Source of the DNA: an uncultured bacterium | GTDB lineage: Bacteria; Patescibacteriota; Patescibacteriia; UBA1558; GWA2-36-10 | Assembly: GCA_903876815.1 (NCBI GenBank) | Contig: CAIRBL010000087.1 | Span: 1 to 47,926 of the forward strand | DNA: 47,926 nt | Reading direction: 5' to 3' | Shown here: piece by piece, positions 39,152-47,530 of the stretch | Position numbering within the stretch: position 1 is the first letter of the stretch | How the letters are laid out: every line of letters starts with the position of its first letter | Program-made: the position numbers and the translations under genes | The notes under the pieces: generated by a model | What the model was told of the DNA's origin: nothing | Database searches by the model: none | What the model saw: the letters and a program-made list of their open reading frames with translations, nothing else

Positions 39152-40393
39152 TTATAGATATTTTTTTGGTCCAAATTTATCCGGCCAATGTTGTTGATTT
39201 TGTATTTCTTGGGCGCTTGAGTCGGGCGCGTATTTATAATTTTTACCGTAGCCTAATTCTTTCATCAATTTTGTAGGCGCATTGCGTAAAACCAAAGGCA
39301 CTCCAAGTGTGCTAGTGTTTTGAGCGTCTGTGGCCGCTTGCCCATAAGCAGTATAGAGGGCGTTAGATTTTTTAGTTTTAGCTAAATAAACTACAGTTTC
39401 AGCTAGGGCTAATTTACCCTCTGGAAGCCCAATAAAATGTAAAGCATCTTTGGCAGCGACGGCGACTACTAAAGCATGACTATCAGCAATACCGACATCT
39501 TCACAAGCAAAACGAATCAATCGTCTCGCTACATAAAGTGGATCTTCACCAGCTTCCAGCATGCGCGCTAACCAATAAAGAGCAGCGTCGGGGTCTGAGT
39601 CACGTAAGCATTTGTGTAAAGCAGAAATTATATTATAATGCTCTTCTCCATTTTTATCATAATACAAAATTGAGCTTTGAATTGCCTCTTTGATATCTTC
39701 TTCTTTCAAAGTTTCGTTATTTTTTCCAACTACTGCAATCTCTAAAGCAGTCAGTAAACTACGCGCATCACCACCAGCAAAGTCTATTAATATTTTTTCA
39801 GCTTTTTTATTTAGCTTTATTTTTTTAGAGGCTAAAATAAATTTTTTGTCGTTCAAAGCCCTTTTTAATATATGACTTAAGTCTAAATCACTTAAAGATT
39901 TTAAGGTCAGCACTCGACAGCGAGATAGTAGGGCAGAGTTAAGAGAGAAAGAGGGATTTTCAGTTGTGGCACCAATTAAGATCAAAATACCTTTTTCTAC
40001 ATAAGGCAAAAGTACATCTTGTTGTCCTTTATTAAAACGATGAATTTCATCTAAAAATAAAATTGTTTTGGTTTGAAAAAAGTTTAAATCAGTTTCAGCT
40101 ACTTGAGCTAATTTTTTAATTTCTGCTACCCCGATTAAGACTGCTGAAGAGGCGATAAATTTAGCTTTGATATTTTTGGCAATGATTTGTGCCAAGGTAG
40201 TTTTTCCTACTCCTGGAGGTCCCCAAAAAATTATAGAGCTTAAAGCTTGGTGCTTTAGCATTTGATCTAAAATTTTATTTGGACCCAAAATATGTTCTTG
40301 ACCAAAGTATTGGTCTAAACTCTCTGGTCTTAAAATATCTGCTAATGGTTGCTGGTTTTCCATAGATTTTGTGTTCATTTTTAAGGGTAGCAT
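39152..40393 (-). CDS. rarA: Replication-associated recombination protein A (RarA/MgsA)
   Basis: 413 aa. The N-terminus PLADILRPESLDQYFGQEHI is diagnostic. Walker A is GPPGVGKTT, Walker B LFLDEIHRFNKGQQD, followed by TTENPSFSLNSALLSRCRV. The C-terminal oligomerisation region with ARRLIRFACEDVGIAD is complete. It is a clamp-loader-like AAA+ ATPase acting at stalled forks. Starts at 40378 or 40363 are also possible; an extended -10 (TGCTAAGAT, 40405-40413) fits a near-leaderless start at 40393. Confidence 0.93.
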   Translation of the reverse strand: MLPLKMNTKSMENQQPLADILRPESLDQYFGQEHILGPNKILDQMLKHQALSSIIFWGPPGVGKTTLAQIIAKNIKAKFIASSAVLIGVAEIKKLAQVAETDLNFFQTKTILFLDEIHRFNKGQQDVLLPYVEKGILILIGATTENPSFSLNSALLSRCRVLTLKSLSDLDLSHILKRALNDKKFILASKKIKLNKKAEKILIDFAGGDARSLLTALEIAVVGKNNETLKEEDIKEAIQSSILYYDKNGEEHYNIISALHKCLRDSDPDAALYWLARMLEAGEDPLYVARRLIRFACEDVGIADSHALVVAVAAKDALHFIGLPEGKLALAETVVYLAKTKKSNALYTAYGQAATDAQNTSTLGVPLVLRNAPTKLMKELGYGKNYKYAPDSSAQEIQNQQHWPDKFGPKKYL

Positions 40394-40427
40394 TAATATC
40401 TTTTATCTTAGCAGATTTGAGTAAAAT

Positions 40428-40456
40428 AAAAAACTGGCTTAAACAGCCAGTTTTTT
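40428..40456. terminator. Terminator of the nusA-hppA-tig operon
   Basis: AAAAAACTGGCT / AGCCAGTTTTTT stem with a 5-nt loop, next to the tig stop codon. Confidence 0.8.
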
Positions 40457-40458
40457 AT

Positions 40459-41736
40459 TTATTTAACGATTTTATCAGTAACGAATTTTAAGACTTTTTG
40501 GTTTAGCAAAACATTGTTTAGATAACTACGATAATGCGGTTCTTTGAAGTCTATTTTTGAGCCAGCTGCTTGTGCTTGGATTTCTTGATTTTTGATTTCC
40601 GTTTCAATTTCTTCTTCGGTCACTTCGATATTTTCAGTTTCCGCTAAAGTTTTTAAAGCAAGAGTGGCTTGGATTCTTTTGATAGCCTGTTCTCTAAAAT
40701 CATGGTGTAGATCTTCTTCAGTTTTTTTGATAGACTCAAGATATTTATTCATTTCTAAACCTTGATTTTCAACATCGTATCTTAACTCACTGATCATTTT
40801 GTGAATTTCATTGTGAATTAATTTGTCTGGTATTTCTTCAATGCTTGAGGTAGATACTAAAATATCCAAAACTTCTTTTTCGGTTTTTTGTTTAGCTTTA
40901 TTTTGTCTATCGGTGAAAATATTATCACTGATTTGTTTTTTTAAAGCAGCTAAATTATCAAAACCAAATTCCTTAGCCAGCTCATCGTTGAGTTCTGGTA
41001 AAGTTCTTTCAAAAACTTCCAAGACTTTGATTTTAAAATGAGCTTCTTTGTTAGCTAGATTTGCTTGATGGTAATCACTGGGAAAGATTAAGTCAAATTC
41101 TAGCTCTTCACCTGCTTTACTACCAACTAATTTTTCTTCAAAGCCCGGCACCATTCGTCCTTCTCCTAAAATCAAGGGATGTTTGTAACTAGTGCCTCCT
41201 TCTAAAACAGCTTTGTTGATGGAGACTTCAAAATCCATCATGATTTTATCTCCAGTCTTAGCTTCTCTAGCTACCAATGTTTCTTTGGCACGCATTTTTT
41301 TTAATTCGCCCATAGTTTTTTCTAGCTCTTCTTCTGGCACAAGAACTTCTGTAGCTTTGAGACTTTTTTCTTGCCAATTACCCAAAGTGACTTTTGGTAA
41401 TAAAATTACAGTAGCAATATAGACGATAGGATTGCCAGGGGCAAGCTTTTCTATTTTGATATCAGGTTTACCAATAGTCTCAAGTTTTTCTTTGGTAACA
41501 GCTTGGAAAAAAGAATGATTAATAATATCTTCTAAAGCTTCTTGATATATACTCATTTCACCAACTTTGGTTTTGATAATATCATAAGGAGCCTTGCCTG
41601 GTCGAAAGCCAGCAATAGCGCTTTTTTGGCTGAGTTTAAAAGCAGCTTTTTTTAGATGCTCATCAAATTCTTCTAGAGGCACTTCAATAGTAAGTTCTAT
41701 TTGATTTTTGCCTAGATCTTTTTTAGTTATTTGCAT
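40459..41736 (-). CDS. tig: Trigger factor
   Basis: 425 aa from ATG 41736 (MQITKKDLGKNQIELTIEVP, the usual family N-terminus); an upstream in-frame start would fall within the hppA end. The ribosome-binding signature GFRPGKAP is present in the N-domain. An FKBP-type PPIase domain spans about 150-235 (TGDKIMMDFEVSI, MVPGFEEKLVGSKAGEE). A long helical C-terminal chaperone region follows. It binds nascent chains at the ribosome exit. It is last in the nusA-hppA-tig operon, 25 nt after hppA. Confidence 0.94.
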   Translation of the reverse strand: MQITKKDLGKNQIELTIEVPLEEFDEHLKKAAFKLSQKSAIAGFRPGKAPYDIIKTKVGEMSIYQEALEDIINHSFFQAVTKEKLETIGKPDIKIEKLAPGNPIVYIATVILLPKVTLGNWQEKSLKATEVLVPEEELEKTMGELKKMRAKETLVAREAKTGDKIMMDFEVSINKAVLEGGTSYKHPLILGEGRMVPGFEEKLVGSKAGEELEFDLIFPSDYHQANLANKEAHFKIKVLEVFERTLPELNDELAKEFGFDNLAALKKQISDNIFTDRQNKAKQKTEKEVLDILVSTSSIEEIPDKLIHNEIHKMISELRYDVENQGLEMNKYLESIKKTEEDLHHDFREQAIKRIQATLALKTLAETENIEVTEEEIETEIKNQEIQAQAAGSKIDFKEPHYRSYLNNVLLNQKVLKFVTDKIVK

Positions 41737-41761
41737 AAGTTTAGAAGTTGTTTGTGAGTTT

Positions 41762-43795
41762 TTAGAATAAAATAGCAATCAATAATAAAGCGACAACGTT
41801 TAAAATCTTGATCATTGGATTGACAGCAGGACCAGCTGTATCTTTGTAAGGATCGCCAACAGTGTCACCAGTAACAGCTGCCTTGTGAGCATCAGAGCCC
41901 TTGCCACCATGATGACCGCTTTCGATGTATTTTTTAGCATTATCCCAAGCGCCACCACCAGTGGTCATAGAAATAGCCACAAATAAACCGGTAACAATGC
42001 TACCCATCAAAGTACCGCCCAAAACTAACAGACCGTTATTATCGCCAAAGACTACTAAAATTAAAATTGGCACAAGCACCGGAATTAAAGCGGGGATAGT
42101 CATTTTTTTCAAAGCTCCCATAGTCACAATATCAACCGCTTTGTCATATTCTGGTTTTTCGGTGCCAGACATAATGCCTGGTTTTTCTTTAAATTGTCTG
42201 CGGACTTCTTCAACAATAGCGCCAGCAGTTTTGCCAACTGCTTCCATACACATAGCACCAAAGATATAAGGCAATAGTCCGCCGATAAACAAACCACCGA
42301 TTACATAAGGATTGTCTAGAGAGAAAATAATTTCTTTACCAATCGTTAATAATTCTTCGGTGTAAGCAGCAAATAAAACTAAAGAAGCAAGTCCAGCTGA
42401 AGCAATGGCATAACCTTTGGTTACAGCTTTGGTGGTGTTACCTACGGCATCTAGAGGATCGGTAATATCACGTACTTCTTCTGGTAGTTCGGCCATTTCC
42501 GCAATGCCGCCAGCGTTATCGGTAATTGGCCCATAAGCGTCAATAGTGACGATGATGCCAGCCAAAGATAACATGCTCATAGCAGCCACAGCAATGCCGT
42601 ATAATCCAGCAAAACTATAAGCTGCTACAATACCGATGACAATCACTAGTACTGGGAAAGCAGTAGCTTTCATACTGACGGCAAGTCCTTGAATTACATT
42701 GGTACCATGACCAGTTTCAGAAGCCTTGGCAATACTTTGGACAGGGCTGTATTTGGTAGAAGTATAATATTCAGTTAGCCAGACAATAGCAGCAGTAACT
42801 ATTAAACCAACTAAACTAGCATAATAAATATTTAAATAGCTATAATCAATTAAGTCGTTCATCAAATATTTAGTCACAAAGAAGAAAGCAACGGCTGAAA
42901 GTAAACCAGCAGCAATCAAGCCTTTGTATAAAGCCTTCATGATGCCATCGTTTTTGACGACTTGCTCAACTGTTTGTCCTTTTTTTAGTTTGATAAAATA
43001 TAAACCAATTAAAGAAGTAAAAATAGAAGTAGCACCCAAAGCTAAAGGATATAAAATAGCAGATTCCATATTGGCAAAAGTAAGGGATCCCAAAAGCATA
43101 GCAGCTACTAAGGTGACAGCATAAGTTTCAAATAAATCAGCAGCCATACCAGCACAATCACCGACATTATCGCCGACATTGTCAGCTATTACCGCTGGAT
43201 TGCGAGGATCATCTTCGGGAATACCAGCTTCTACTTTACCAACTAAGTCAGCGCCTACGTCAGCAGCTTTAGTGAATATTCCGCCACCCAAACGAGCGAA
43301 AACAGAAATCAAACTGCCACCAAAACCTAGACCAACTAAATGTTTGACCGTAAAAGCCGGAATCATATATAAGCCAGCTACTCCTAATAATGCTAAGCCA
43401 ACGACTAACATGCCGGTGACGGCACCACCTAACACAGCCAGTTTTAAGGCTGGTTCAATGCCATTTCTAGCTGCTTCAGAAACACGAACATTAGTGCGCA
43501 CAGAAATGTTCATACCAATGATACCAGCGGCAGCTGAAAAAGCAGCGCCAATTACAAAGGCAAGCGCTGTCCACCAGTCAATCAAAAAGCCTAAGATCAA
43601 AAACAAAGGGCCAGCAATATAAGCGATAGTTTTATATTGGCGTGTGAGGAAGGCTTTAGCGCCACTTTGAATAGCGTCAGCTATATTTTGCATTTTTTCA
43701 TTGCCACGAGATTTTTTTAAAATCAATTGGATCATTACTGCGCCAAAGATGATAGACACCAAGGCGGCTAGTATTGCAATTAATGTTACATTCAT
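41762..43795 (-). CDS. hppA: Membrane-bound pyrophosphatase, K+-independent type
   Basis: 677 aa and about 15-16 transmembrane helices. The catalytic blocks GGGIFTKAADVGADLVGK and DNVGDNVGDCAGMAADLFE are intact, as is GDTVGDPYKDTAGPA near the C-terminus. In the cation-specificity region it reads DAVGNTTKAVTKGYAI; the Lys after GNTT (Ala in K+-dependent forms) marks the K+-independent class, known as H+ pumps. It would conserve energy from PPi as an ion gradient across the membrane, attractive in an organism with little energy metabolism. It lies between nusA and tig. Confidence 0.94.
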   Translation of the reverse strand: MNVTLIAILAALVSIIFGAVMIQLILKKSRGNEKMQNIADAIQSGAKAFLTRQYKTIAYIAGPLFLILGFLIDWWTALAFVIGAAFSAAAGIIGMNISVRTNVRVSEAARNGIEPALKLAVLGGAVTGMLVVGLALLGVAGLYMIPAFTVKHLVGLGFGGSLISVFARLGGGIFTKAADVGADLVGKVEAGIPEDDPRNPAVIADNVGDNVGDCAGMAADLFETYAVTLVAAMLLGSLTFANMESAILYPLALGATSIFTSLIGLYFIKLKKGQTVEQVVKNDGIMKALYKGLIAAGLLSAVAFFFVTKYLMNDLIDYSYLNIYYASLVGLIVTAAIVWLTEYYTSTKYSPVQSIAKASETGHGTNVIQGLAVSMKATAFPVLVIVIGIVAAYSFAGLYGIAVAAMSMLSLAGIIVTIDAYGPITDNAGGIAEMAELPEEVRDITDPLDAVGNTTKAVTKGYAIASAGLASLVLFAAYTEELLTIGKEIIFSLDNPYVIGGLFIGGLLPYIFGAMCMEAVGKTAGAIVEEVRRQFKEKPGIMSGTEKPEYDKAVDIVTMGALKKMTIPALIPVLVPILILVVFGDNNGLLVLGGTLMGSIVTGLFVAISMTTGGGAWDNAKKYIESGHHGGKGSDAHKAAVTGDTVGDPYKDTAGPAVNPMIKILNVVALLLIAILF

Positions 43796-43827
43796 AAGTT
43801 TTAATTAATTATTTATAAATATTTTAA

Positions 43828-45048
43828 TTATTCTTGTTCTTCTTCATCTTCATCATCATCCTCATTTGCTTCAGTCAAATTTTCATCTGTTTCTTCAGGG
43901 GATTTTTTGGCTTTTTTTGTCTCGCCATCAGCATTAGGATTGATATCTATTTTCCAGCCCACCAAGCGCGCAGCCAAACGTACATTTTGTCCGCTTTTAC
44001 CTATGGCTAGTGATAGCTGATCTTCATTGACCATGACGGCTGCAATTCTTGCCTCTTCGTCAATTTCAATTTTATTTACTTTGGCTGGTGATAGAGCGTT
44101 GATGATATATTTTTTAGGGTCTTCTTCCCATTGGATAATATCAATTTTCTCGCCACCTAATTCACTGATAATAGTTTGAATGCGTGATCCTTTTTGTCCG
44201 ACACAAGAACCGATTGGGTCAATGCTTTCTTCATCAGTGTGTACAGCTACTTTAGAACGAGAGCCAGCTTCACGGGCAATGCCTTTGATTTCGACACTGC
44301 CAGCAGCTATCTCTGGCACTTCCATAGCGAATAATTCTTTGACAATATCTGGGTGGGTACGAGACAAGATAATCTCTGGGCCTTTATTTGTCATGTGTAC
44401 TTTGACTACATAAAAATTGAGTCTAGCGCCAGTGTTGTAGCCTTCACGTGGAATTTGTTCTTCCGGTGGTAAGATGGCAGTTGCCTGACCTAAGTCCACT
44501 AAATAACGTCTGCCTTCACGGCGAGTGACGGTACCTAAAACTAGTGTGCCTTCTTTATCTTGATATTCATTAAAGACGTGATCGCGTTCAGCTTCACGTA
44601 AACGTTGAATAATAACTTGTTTAGCAGTTTGGGCGGCCATACGACCATATTCAGCTGGTACTTCTAGCTTGGTTTCAATCACATCGCCGATTTTATAATC
44701 GGTGTTGATAAGCCTTGCTTCAGAGAGCATGATTTCGCTACGTGGGTTAAAGCGTTTAATTTCTTCGTCTTCGTCGATATCTTCGCCAGCTTCACGGCGT
44801 TCTCTCAAGAGCTCTAGCTCTTTTTCTTGTTCTTCTAAATCAACGTCTGCAACGACTGTTTTGACATCAAACACAACGGTTTGCGCATTATCAGCGTTAA
44901 AGACTACTTTAATATTTTGGTTTTTGTCACCAAAATCTTTTCGATAAGCAGCAGCTAAGGCTGCTTCAATGGCACCAATCACAGCGTCAAGAGGAAGATT
45001 TTTTTCCTCACAAATGTGTTTGATGGCATTGGAAATTTCATTAGCCAT
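43828..45048 (-). CDS. nusA: Transcription termination/antitermination factor NusA
   Basis: 406 aa. The N-terminal RNAP-binding domain spans about 1-130, S1 domain about 140-205 (GTLVLGTVTRREGRRYLVDLG), KH1/KH2 follow with VGQKGSRIQTIISELGGEKIDII and LAIGKSGQNVRLAARLVGWKIDI. The C-terminus is an acidic tail (EDDDEDEEEQE) with no extra repeats. It modulates pausing and intrinsic termination. rimP and infB, its usual neighbours, are absent. Its own leader contains a promoter followed at once by a terminator-like hairpin. Confidence 0.95.
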   Translation of the reverse strand: MANEISNAIKHICEEKNLPLDAVIGAIEAALAAAYRKDFGDKNQNIKVVFNADNAQTVVFDVKTVVADVDLEEQEKELELLRERREAGEDIDEDEEIKRFNPRSEIMLSEARLINTDYKIGDVIETKLEVPAEYGRMAAQTAKQVIIQRLREAERDHVFNEYQDKEGTLVLGTVTRREGRRYLVDLGQATAILPPEEQIPREGYNTGARLNFYVVKVHMTNKGPEIILSRTHPDIVKELFAMEVPEIAAGSVEIKGIAREAGSRSKVAVHTDEESIDPIGSCVGQKGSRIQTIISELGGEKIDIIQWEEDPKKYIINALSPAKVNKIEIDEEARIAAVMVNEDQLSLAIGKSGQNVRLAARLVGWKIDINPNADGETKKAKKSPEETDENLTEANEDDDEDEEEQE

Positions 45049-45076
45049 TTATTTGCTTTTTAATAGTAAATTGTTT

Positions 45077-45113
45077 AAAAAATAAGCTAGTCTACTATCA
45101 GTAAACTAGCTTA
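45077..45113 (-). terminator. Terminator-like hairpin in the nusA leader
   Basis: A 13-bp stem (45083-45095 with 45101-45113; one G-U), 5-nt loop and six T on the - strand. It begins about 5 nt after the predicted start and ends about 30 nt before nusA. A candidate autoregulatory attenuator. Confidence 0.7.
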
Positions 45114-45124
45114 CAATTAAATAG

Positions 45125-45153
45125 ATTATAAGACATATTTTATTTTTTGTCAA
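45125..45153 (-). promoter_or_regulatory. Consensus nusA promoter
   Basis: TTGACA (45148-45153), 17-nt spacer, TATAAT (45125-45130). A full match to the sigma-70 type consensus. Confidence 0.8.
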
Positions 45154-45165
45154 ATATCAAAGCTT

Positions 45166-45513
45166 TCAAATTTTAAAGATTATGATCTTGTGTTTTGCAT
45201 TATTTTTTTCCACTACACAAATTTCTATCTGAAAATCAGGGGATAAATTATTTTGGGCAGCAAAGATTTGATAAGTTTGAATAATATTTTTTAATTTTTT
45301 ATTAGAAATACTTTCTTCGCCAAAACCAAAAAGACGACTGGCTCTAGTTTTGACTTCTACTACCAAAATTTGATGATCTTTTTTTATAATCAAATCTAAC
45401 TCACCGTATTTTTGAGAAAAATTTTTTTCTAGTATTTCAAAACCTAATTTTTGGTAATATTGACTAGCAATTTTTTCTCCCCAAGCACCCAAATTTTTTT
45501 TATATTTTGACAT
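45166..45513 (-). CDS. YraN/UPF0102 family nuclease-like protein
   Basis: 115 aa from ATG 45513. The family pattern is clear: LGAWGEKIASQYYQKLGFEILEKN, then YGELDLIIKKDHQILVVEVKTR, where E..D and EVK form a restriction-endonuclease-like active site. The C-terminus is typical (NLSPDFQIEICVVE). Its biological role is not established. A hairpin plus T run stands directly before the ATG, so expression may depend on readthrough from the upstream gene. Confidence 0.88.
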   Translation of the reverse strand: MSKYKKNLGAWGEKIASQYYQKLGFEILEKNFSQKYGELDLIIKKDHQILVVEVKTRASRLFGFGEESISNKKLKNIIQTYQIFAAQNNLSPDFQIEICVVEKNNAKHKIIIFKI

Positions 45514-45545
45514 AAAAAACAAGCCGATTATTTTAAGGGGCCTGT
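45514..45545 (-). terminator. Hairpin-T tract immediately before yraN
   Basis: ACAGGCC / GGCTTGT stem (one wobble) with a 13-nt loop; the T tract ends at the yraN start codon. Probably the terminator of the upstream membrane-protein gene. Confidence 0.6.
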
Positions 45546-45569
45546 TATTTTATTTTTTAATTTTAGATT

Positions 45570-45977
45570 TTATGATTTTTTCTTAGGCAACCATTTTTCA
45601 AATTCAGCCTTTTCTTGTTTGAGTTTGCTTTGTAAGGGGACTTGTATTTTCCAGTAACGGATAATAAAGACTAGCCATACAAAAGCTACTAGTAATAATA
45701 GCAAAAGCCAGATACGAGAACCAAGATAAACAGCGCGTACTTCTCTAAAGAAAATTAGTAATAAACCGATCACGCCGATACTGTAGCCCCAAGTTTGAAT
45801 TTTGAGCCAAAGTTTTTTAAAACCAGCTCCAGCTTTGATTTTTTGTCCAGCTTTGATAGCGCTAATAATGGCAAAAACAAAAAATGCCAATAAGACAATA
45901 CGCATCGGCCAAGATAAGCCGGTCATGGCGTAAGGAGCAGTCAGATATTGCCAGTCAAATAATTTTCCTAAATTCAT
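45570..45977 (-). CDS. Hypothetical three-helix membrane protein
   Basis: 135 aa from ATG 45977. Three predicted transmembrane helices (about 24-40, 61-80, 87-105) and a basic, charged C-terminal tail (KLKQEKAEFEKWLPKKKS). I do not recognise a family. A plausible promoter (46017-46045) lies upstream. A TAAAAT 7 nt before the ATG offers a leaderless alternative. Confidence 0.65.
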   Translation of the reverse strand: MNLGKLFDWQYLTAPYAMTGLSWPMRIVLLAFFVFAIISAIKAGQKIKAGAGFKKLWLKIQTWGYSIGVIGLLLIFFREVRAVYLGSRIWLLLLLLVAFVWLVFIIRYWKIQVPLQSKLKQEKAEFEKWLPKKKS

Positions 45978-46016
45978 AAATATTATTTTATTTATCAAAA
46001 GTGAATTAACTCTGGT

Positions 46017-46045
46017 ATATTAAAAGAATAGTAGACTAAAGTCAA
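46017..46045 (-). promoter_or_regulatory. Promoter of the three-helix protein gene
   Basis: TTGACT (46040-46045), 17-nt spacer, TAATAT (46017-46022). Confidence 0.55.
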
Positions 46046-46052
46046 CCCTAGA

Positions 46053-46634
46053 TTATTTGATAAAAATCAAGCCAAAATGATAAGTGCCAGCCTGAAAGGC
46101 GCTGTCTAGGCTCAAGCTCAGTTTTTGGGCGATAGCCATTACTTCCTCTTGGCTAACTTGTCTTTCTTGTGGCGGCGCAAAACTAGGATTTAAGTCTGCC
46201 CAGTCTATCACTGTCAAACGGCCGCCAGGTTTTAAAAGTCGTGTTGCTTCAGCCATCATTTCGGCATGTTTATTTGATTGGAACAAAGTATTAATAAGTA
46301 GAGCATGATCTAAACTAGCAGCTGGAATTTTGGTAGCACCAAAAATTTCTAAGTCGCTCCAAATAGTTTTGACATTATAGAGACCAGACATTTTAGCTTT
46401 TGAGTCAATTGTTGACAAAACATTTTTGACAACATCGACAGCATAAACCTGTCCTTGACTACCAACTATTTTTGCTGCTTGCATCGTAAAATAAGCAGCG
46501 CCACCAGCACCTAAGTCGGCAACTACTTGGTTATTTTGTATTTTTACTTGTTGAGATAAAATCTGATAAGCATCTAGTAAGTTATTACCACCAAAAAATT
46601 TATTGGCGGGATTTTTTTCTGTGTTTGTTTCCAT
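46053..46634 (-). CDS. Class I SAM-dependent methyltransferase
   Basis: 193 aa. SAM-binding motif I VADLGAGGAAYFTMQAAK, motif II VYAVDVV, motif IV LDHALLINTLF and the post-motif LLKPGGRLTVIDW place it in the UbiE/Methyltransf_11 type. The substrate is unknown. Its start codon is preceded by the dispersed GC-rich hairpin (copy 2). Confidence 0.85.
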   Translation of the reverse strand: METNTEKNPANKFFGGNNLLDAYQILSQQVKIQNNQVVADLGAGGAAYFTMQAAKIVGSQGQVYAVDVVKNVLSTIDSKAKMSGLYNVKTIWSDLEIFGATKIPAASLDHALLINTLFQSNKHAEMMAEATRLLKPGGRLTVIDWADLNPSFAPPQERQVSQEEVMAIAQKLSLSLDSAFQAGTYHFGLIFIK

Positions 46635-46644
46635 ATGATTTTTG

Positions 46645-46660
46645 TCCGGCGTATGCCAGA
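46645..46660 (-). repeat. GC-rich hairpin, copy 2 of a dispersed element
   Basis: TCCGGC-GTAT-GCCAGA, a 6-bp stem with one G-U wobble in RNA, 10 nt before ATG 46634. The stem is preserved relative to copy 1 (4724-4739) while the loop changes. Confidence 0.6.
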
Positions 46661-46715
46661 TTATTTACTTTGCTTTAAGTATACTAAAAAAATAAATTTT
46701 AGGCTACTGAAAAAT

Positions 46716-46746
46716 AAAAACACTCCACCAGAAGCAGAGTGTTTTT
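46716..46746. terminator. Cold-shock gene terminator
   Basis: AAAAACACTC / GAGTGTTTTT stem with an 11-nt loop, T-rich on both exits. Confidence 0.75.
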
Positions 46747-46766
46747 ATTTTTTAACTTAAAAAATA

Positions 46767-46964
46767 TTAAGCTAAAGTTACTTTTGTAGCAGCTTGACCT
46801 TTTGGGGTGTCGCTAACTTCGAAAGTTACTTTGTCACCTTCGCGAAGTTCGTCAAAGTTTGCACCGACTAATTCGTTGGCGTGAAAAAATAAATCTTTTC
46901 CTTCGCCTTCTGGGGTGATGAAACCGAAATGTTTATCGGTTAATTTTTTGATAATTCCTTGCAT
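46767..46964 (-). CDS. csp: Cold-shock domain protein
   Basis: 65 aa, a complete five-strand OB fold. RNP1 reads KHFGFI (usually KGFGFI) and RNP2 DLFFHANEL. It binds single-stranded RNA or DNA and melts RNA structure. The ATG stands 2 nt after the right arm of a 13-bp inverted repeat in the leader. The TATAGAA half of the first arm also has a competing partner within the loop. Confidence 0.93.
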   Translation of the reverse strand: MQGIIKKLTDKHFGFITPEGEGKDLFFHANELVGANFDELREGDKVTFEVSDTPKGQAATKVTLA

Positions 46965-46966
46965 AA

Positions 46967-47025
46967 TATAGAAATCAAAAACTAATTAAGATATAGAAGT
47001 TTGAAATTCGACTTTGATTTCTATA
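46967..47025 (-). promoter_or_regulatory. Bistable csp leader (possible RNA thermometer)
   Basis: In mRNA order, UAUAGAAAUCAAA (47013-47025) can pair over 13 bp with UUUGAUUUCUAUA (46967-46979), which abuts the start codon. Alternatively its UAUAGAA half can pair with UUCUAUA at 46992-46998. The two folds are mutually exclusive. Confidence 0.6.
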
Positions 47026-47047
47026 CTTGCTATATACTCTTATTTCT

Positions 47048-47065
47048 CGTCGCTTGATAGCGACG
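47048..47065 (-). repeat. GC-rich hairpin 3' of tRNA-Glu
   Basis: CGTCGC-6 nt-GCGACG, 3 nt beyond the encoded CCA, with no T tract. It resembles in placement the palindrome after tRNA-Cys. Confidence 0.6.
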
Positions 47066-47068
47066 GGG

Positions 47069-47143
47069 TGGTGACCCCACGGGGAATTGAACCCCGGTTG
47101 CCAGGATGAAAACCTGATGTCCTAACCACTAGACGATAGGGCC
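47069..47143 (-). tRNA. tRNA-Glu (TTC)
   Basis: 75 nt including encoded CCA. Acceptor GGCCCTA pairs with TGGGGTC (wobbles), anticodon loop TTTTCAT with TTC, T-arm GGTTCAATTCC. Confidence 0.93.
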
Positions 47144-47177
47144 TTAAAAAACATTGTTAATATCAATAACGTCCAGT

Positions 47178-47206
47178 ATCATAGCTAAAAACTATTAAAT
47201 TGTCAA
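47178..47206 (-). promoter_or_regulatory. tRNA-Glu promoter
   Basis: TTGACA (47201-47206), 17-nt spacer, TATGAT (47178-47183). Confidence 0.75.
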
Positions 47207-47217
47207 GGTGTGATCAT

Positions 47218-47246
47218 TTGTTTTTTCTCTATTTTGGGGATATAAT
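47218..47246 (+). promoter_or_regulatory. Putative promoter of the small membrane protein gene
   Basis: TTGTTT (47218-47223), 17-nt spacer, TATAAT (47241-47246). The leader is about 27 nt. Confidence 0.45.
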
Positions 47247-47279
47247 AAGCTTATTATTAATCATTTAAAGCTTGAAACT

Positions 47280-47528
47280 ATGCAAAAACTTATCAAAATT
47301 CAATTTGGGGTTTTATTATTAGGCACTTTATTTGCTTGGGCAAATTTTGTTTGGGAGTTAGTCAGTTGGTTGCAAAAAAAAGATTGCCCCACTGGTTGTT
47401 CAGTTGGTCTAGTCAATCCATTTTTGACCCCATGTTTTTATGGTGCTTGTTTTTTCTTAATTACTTTTATTTTAAGCTGCATGATTTTGAAAGAAAGTAC
47501 CTTGCCTAGCGGCAGGCAGGAAAAATAA
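47280..47528 (+). CDS. Small two-helix membrane protein
   Basis: 82 aa. Two hydrophobic helices (about 8-30 and 52-70) separated by a loop with Cys pairs (KKDCPTGC and FLTPCFYGAC). Family not recognised. The last eight residues (LPSGRQEK) are encoded by a GC-rich, partly palindromic insert (47502-47520) that looks foreign to the gene. The next gene starts 2 nt after the stop. Confidence 0.65.
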   Translation: MQKLIKIQFGVLLLGTLFAWANFVWELVSWLQKKDCPTGCSVGLVNPFLTPCFYGACFFLITFILSCMILKESTLPSGRQEK

Positions 47529-47530
47529 AC

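Noticed and set aside
43179..43622. Open reading frame of 147 codons antisense to hppA
   Set aside because: Shadow of the conserved pyrophosphatase; Pro/Ala-rich without a fold signature.
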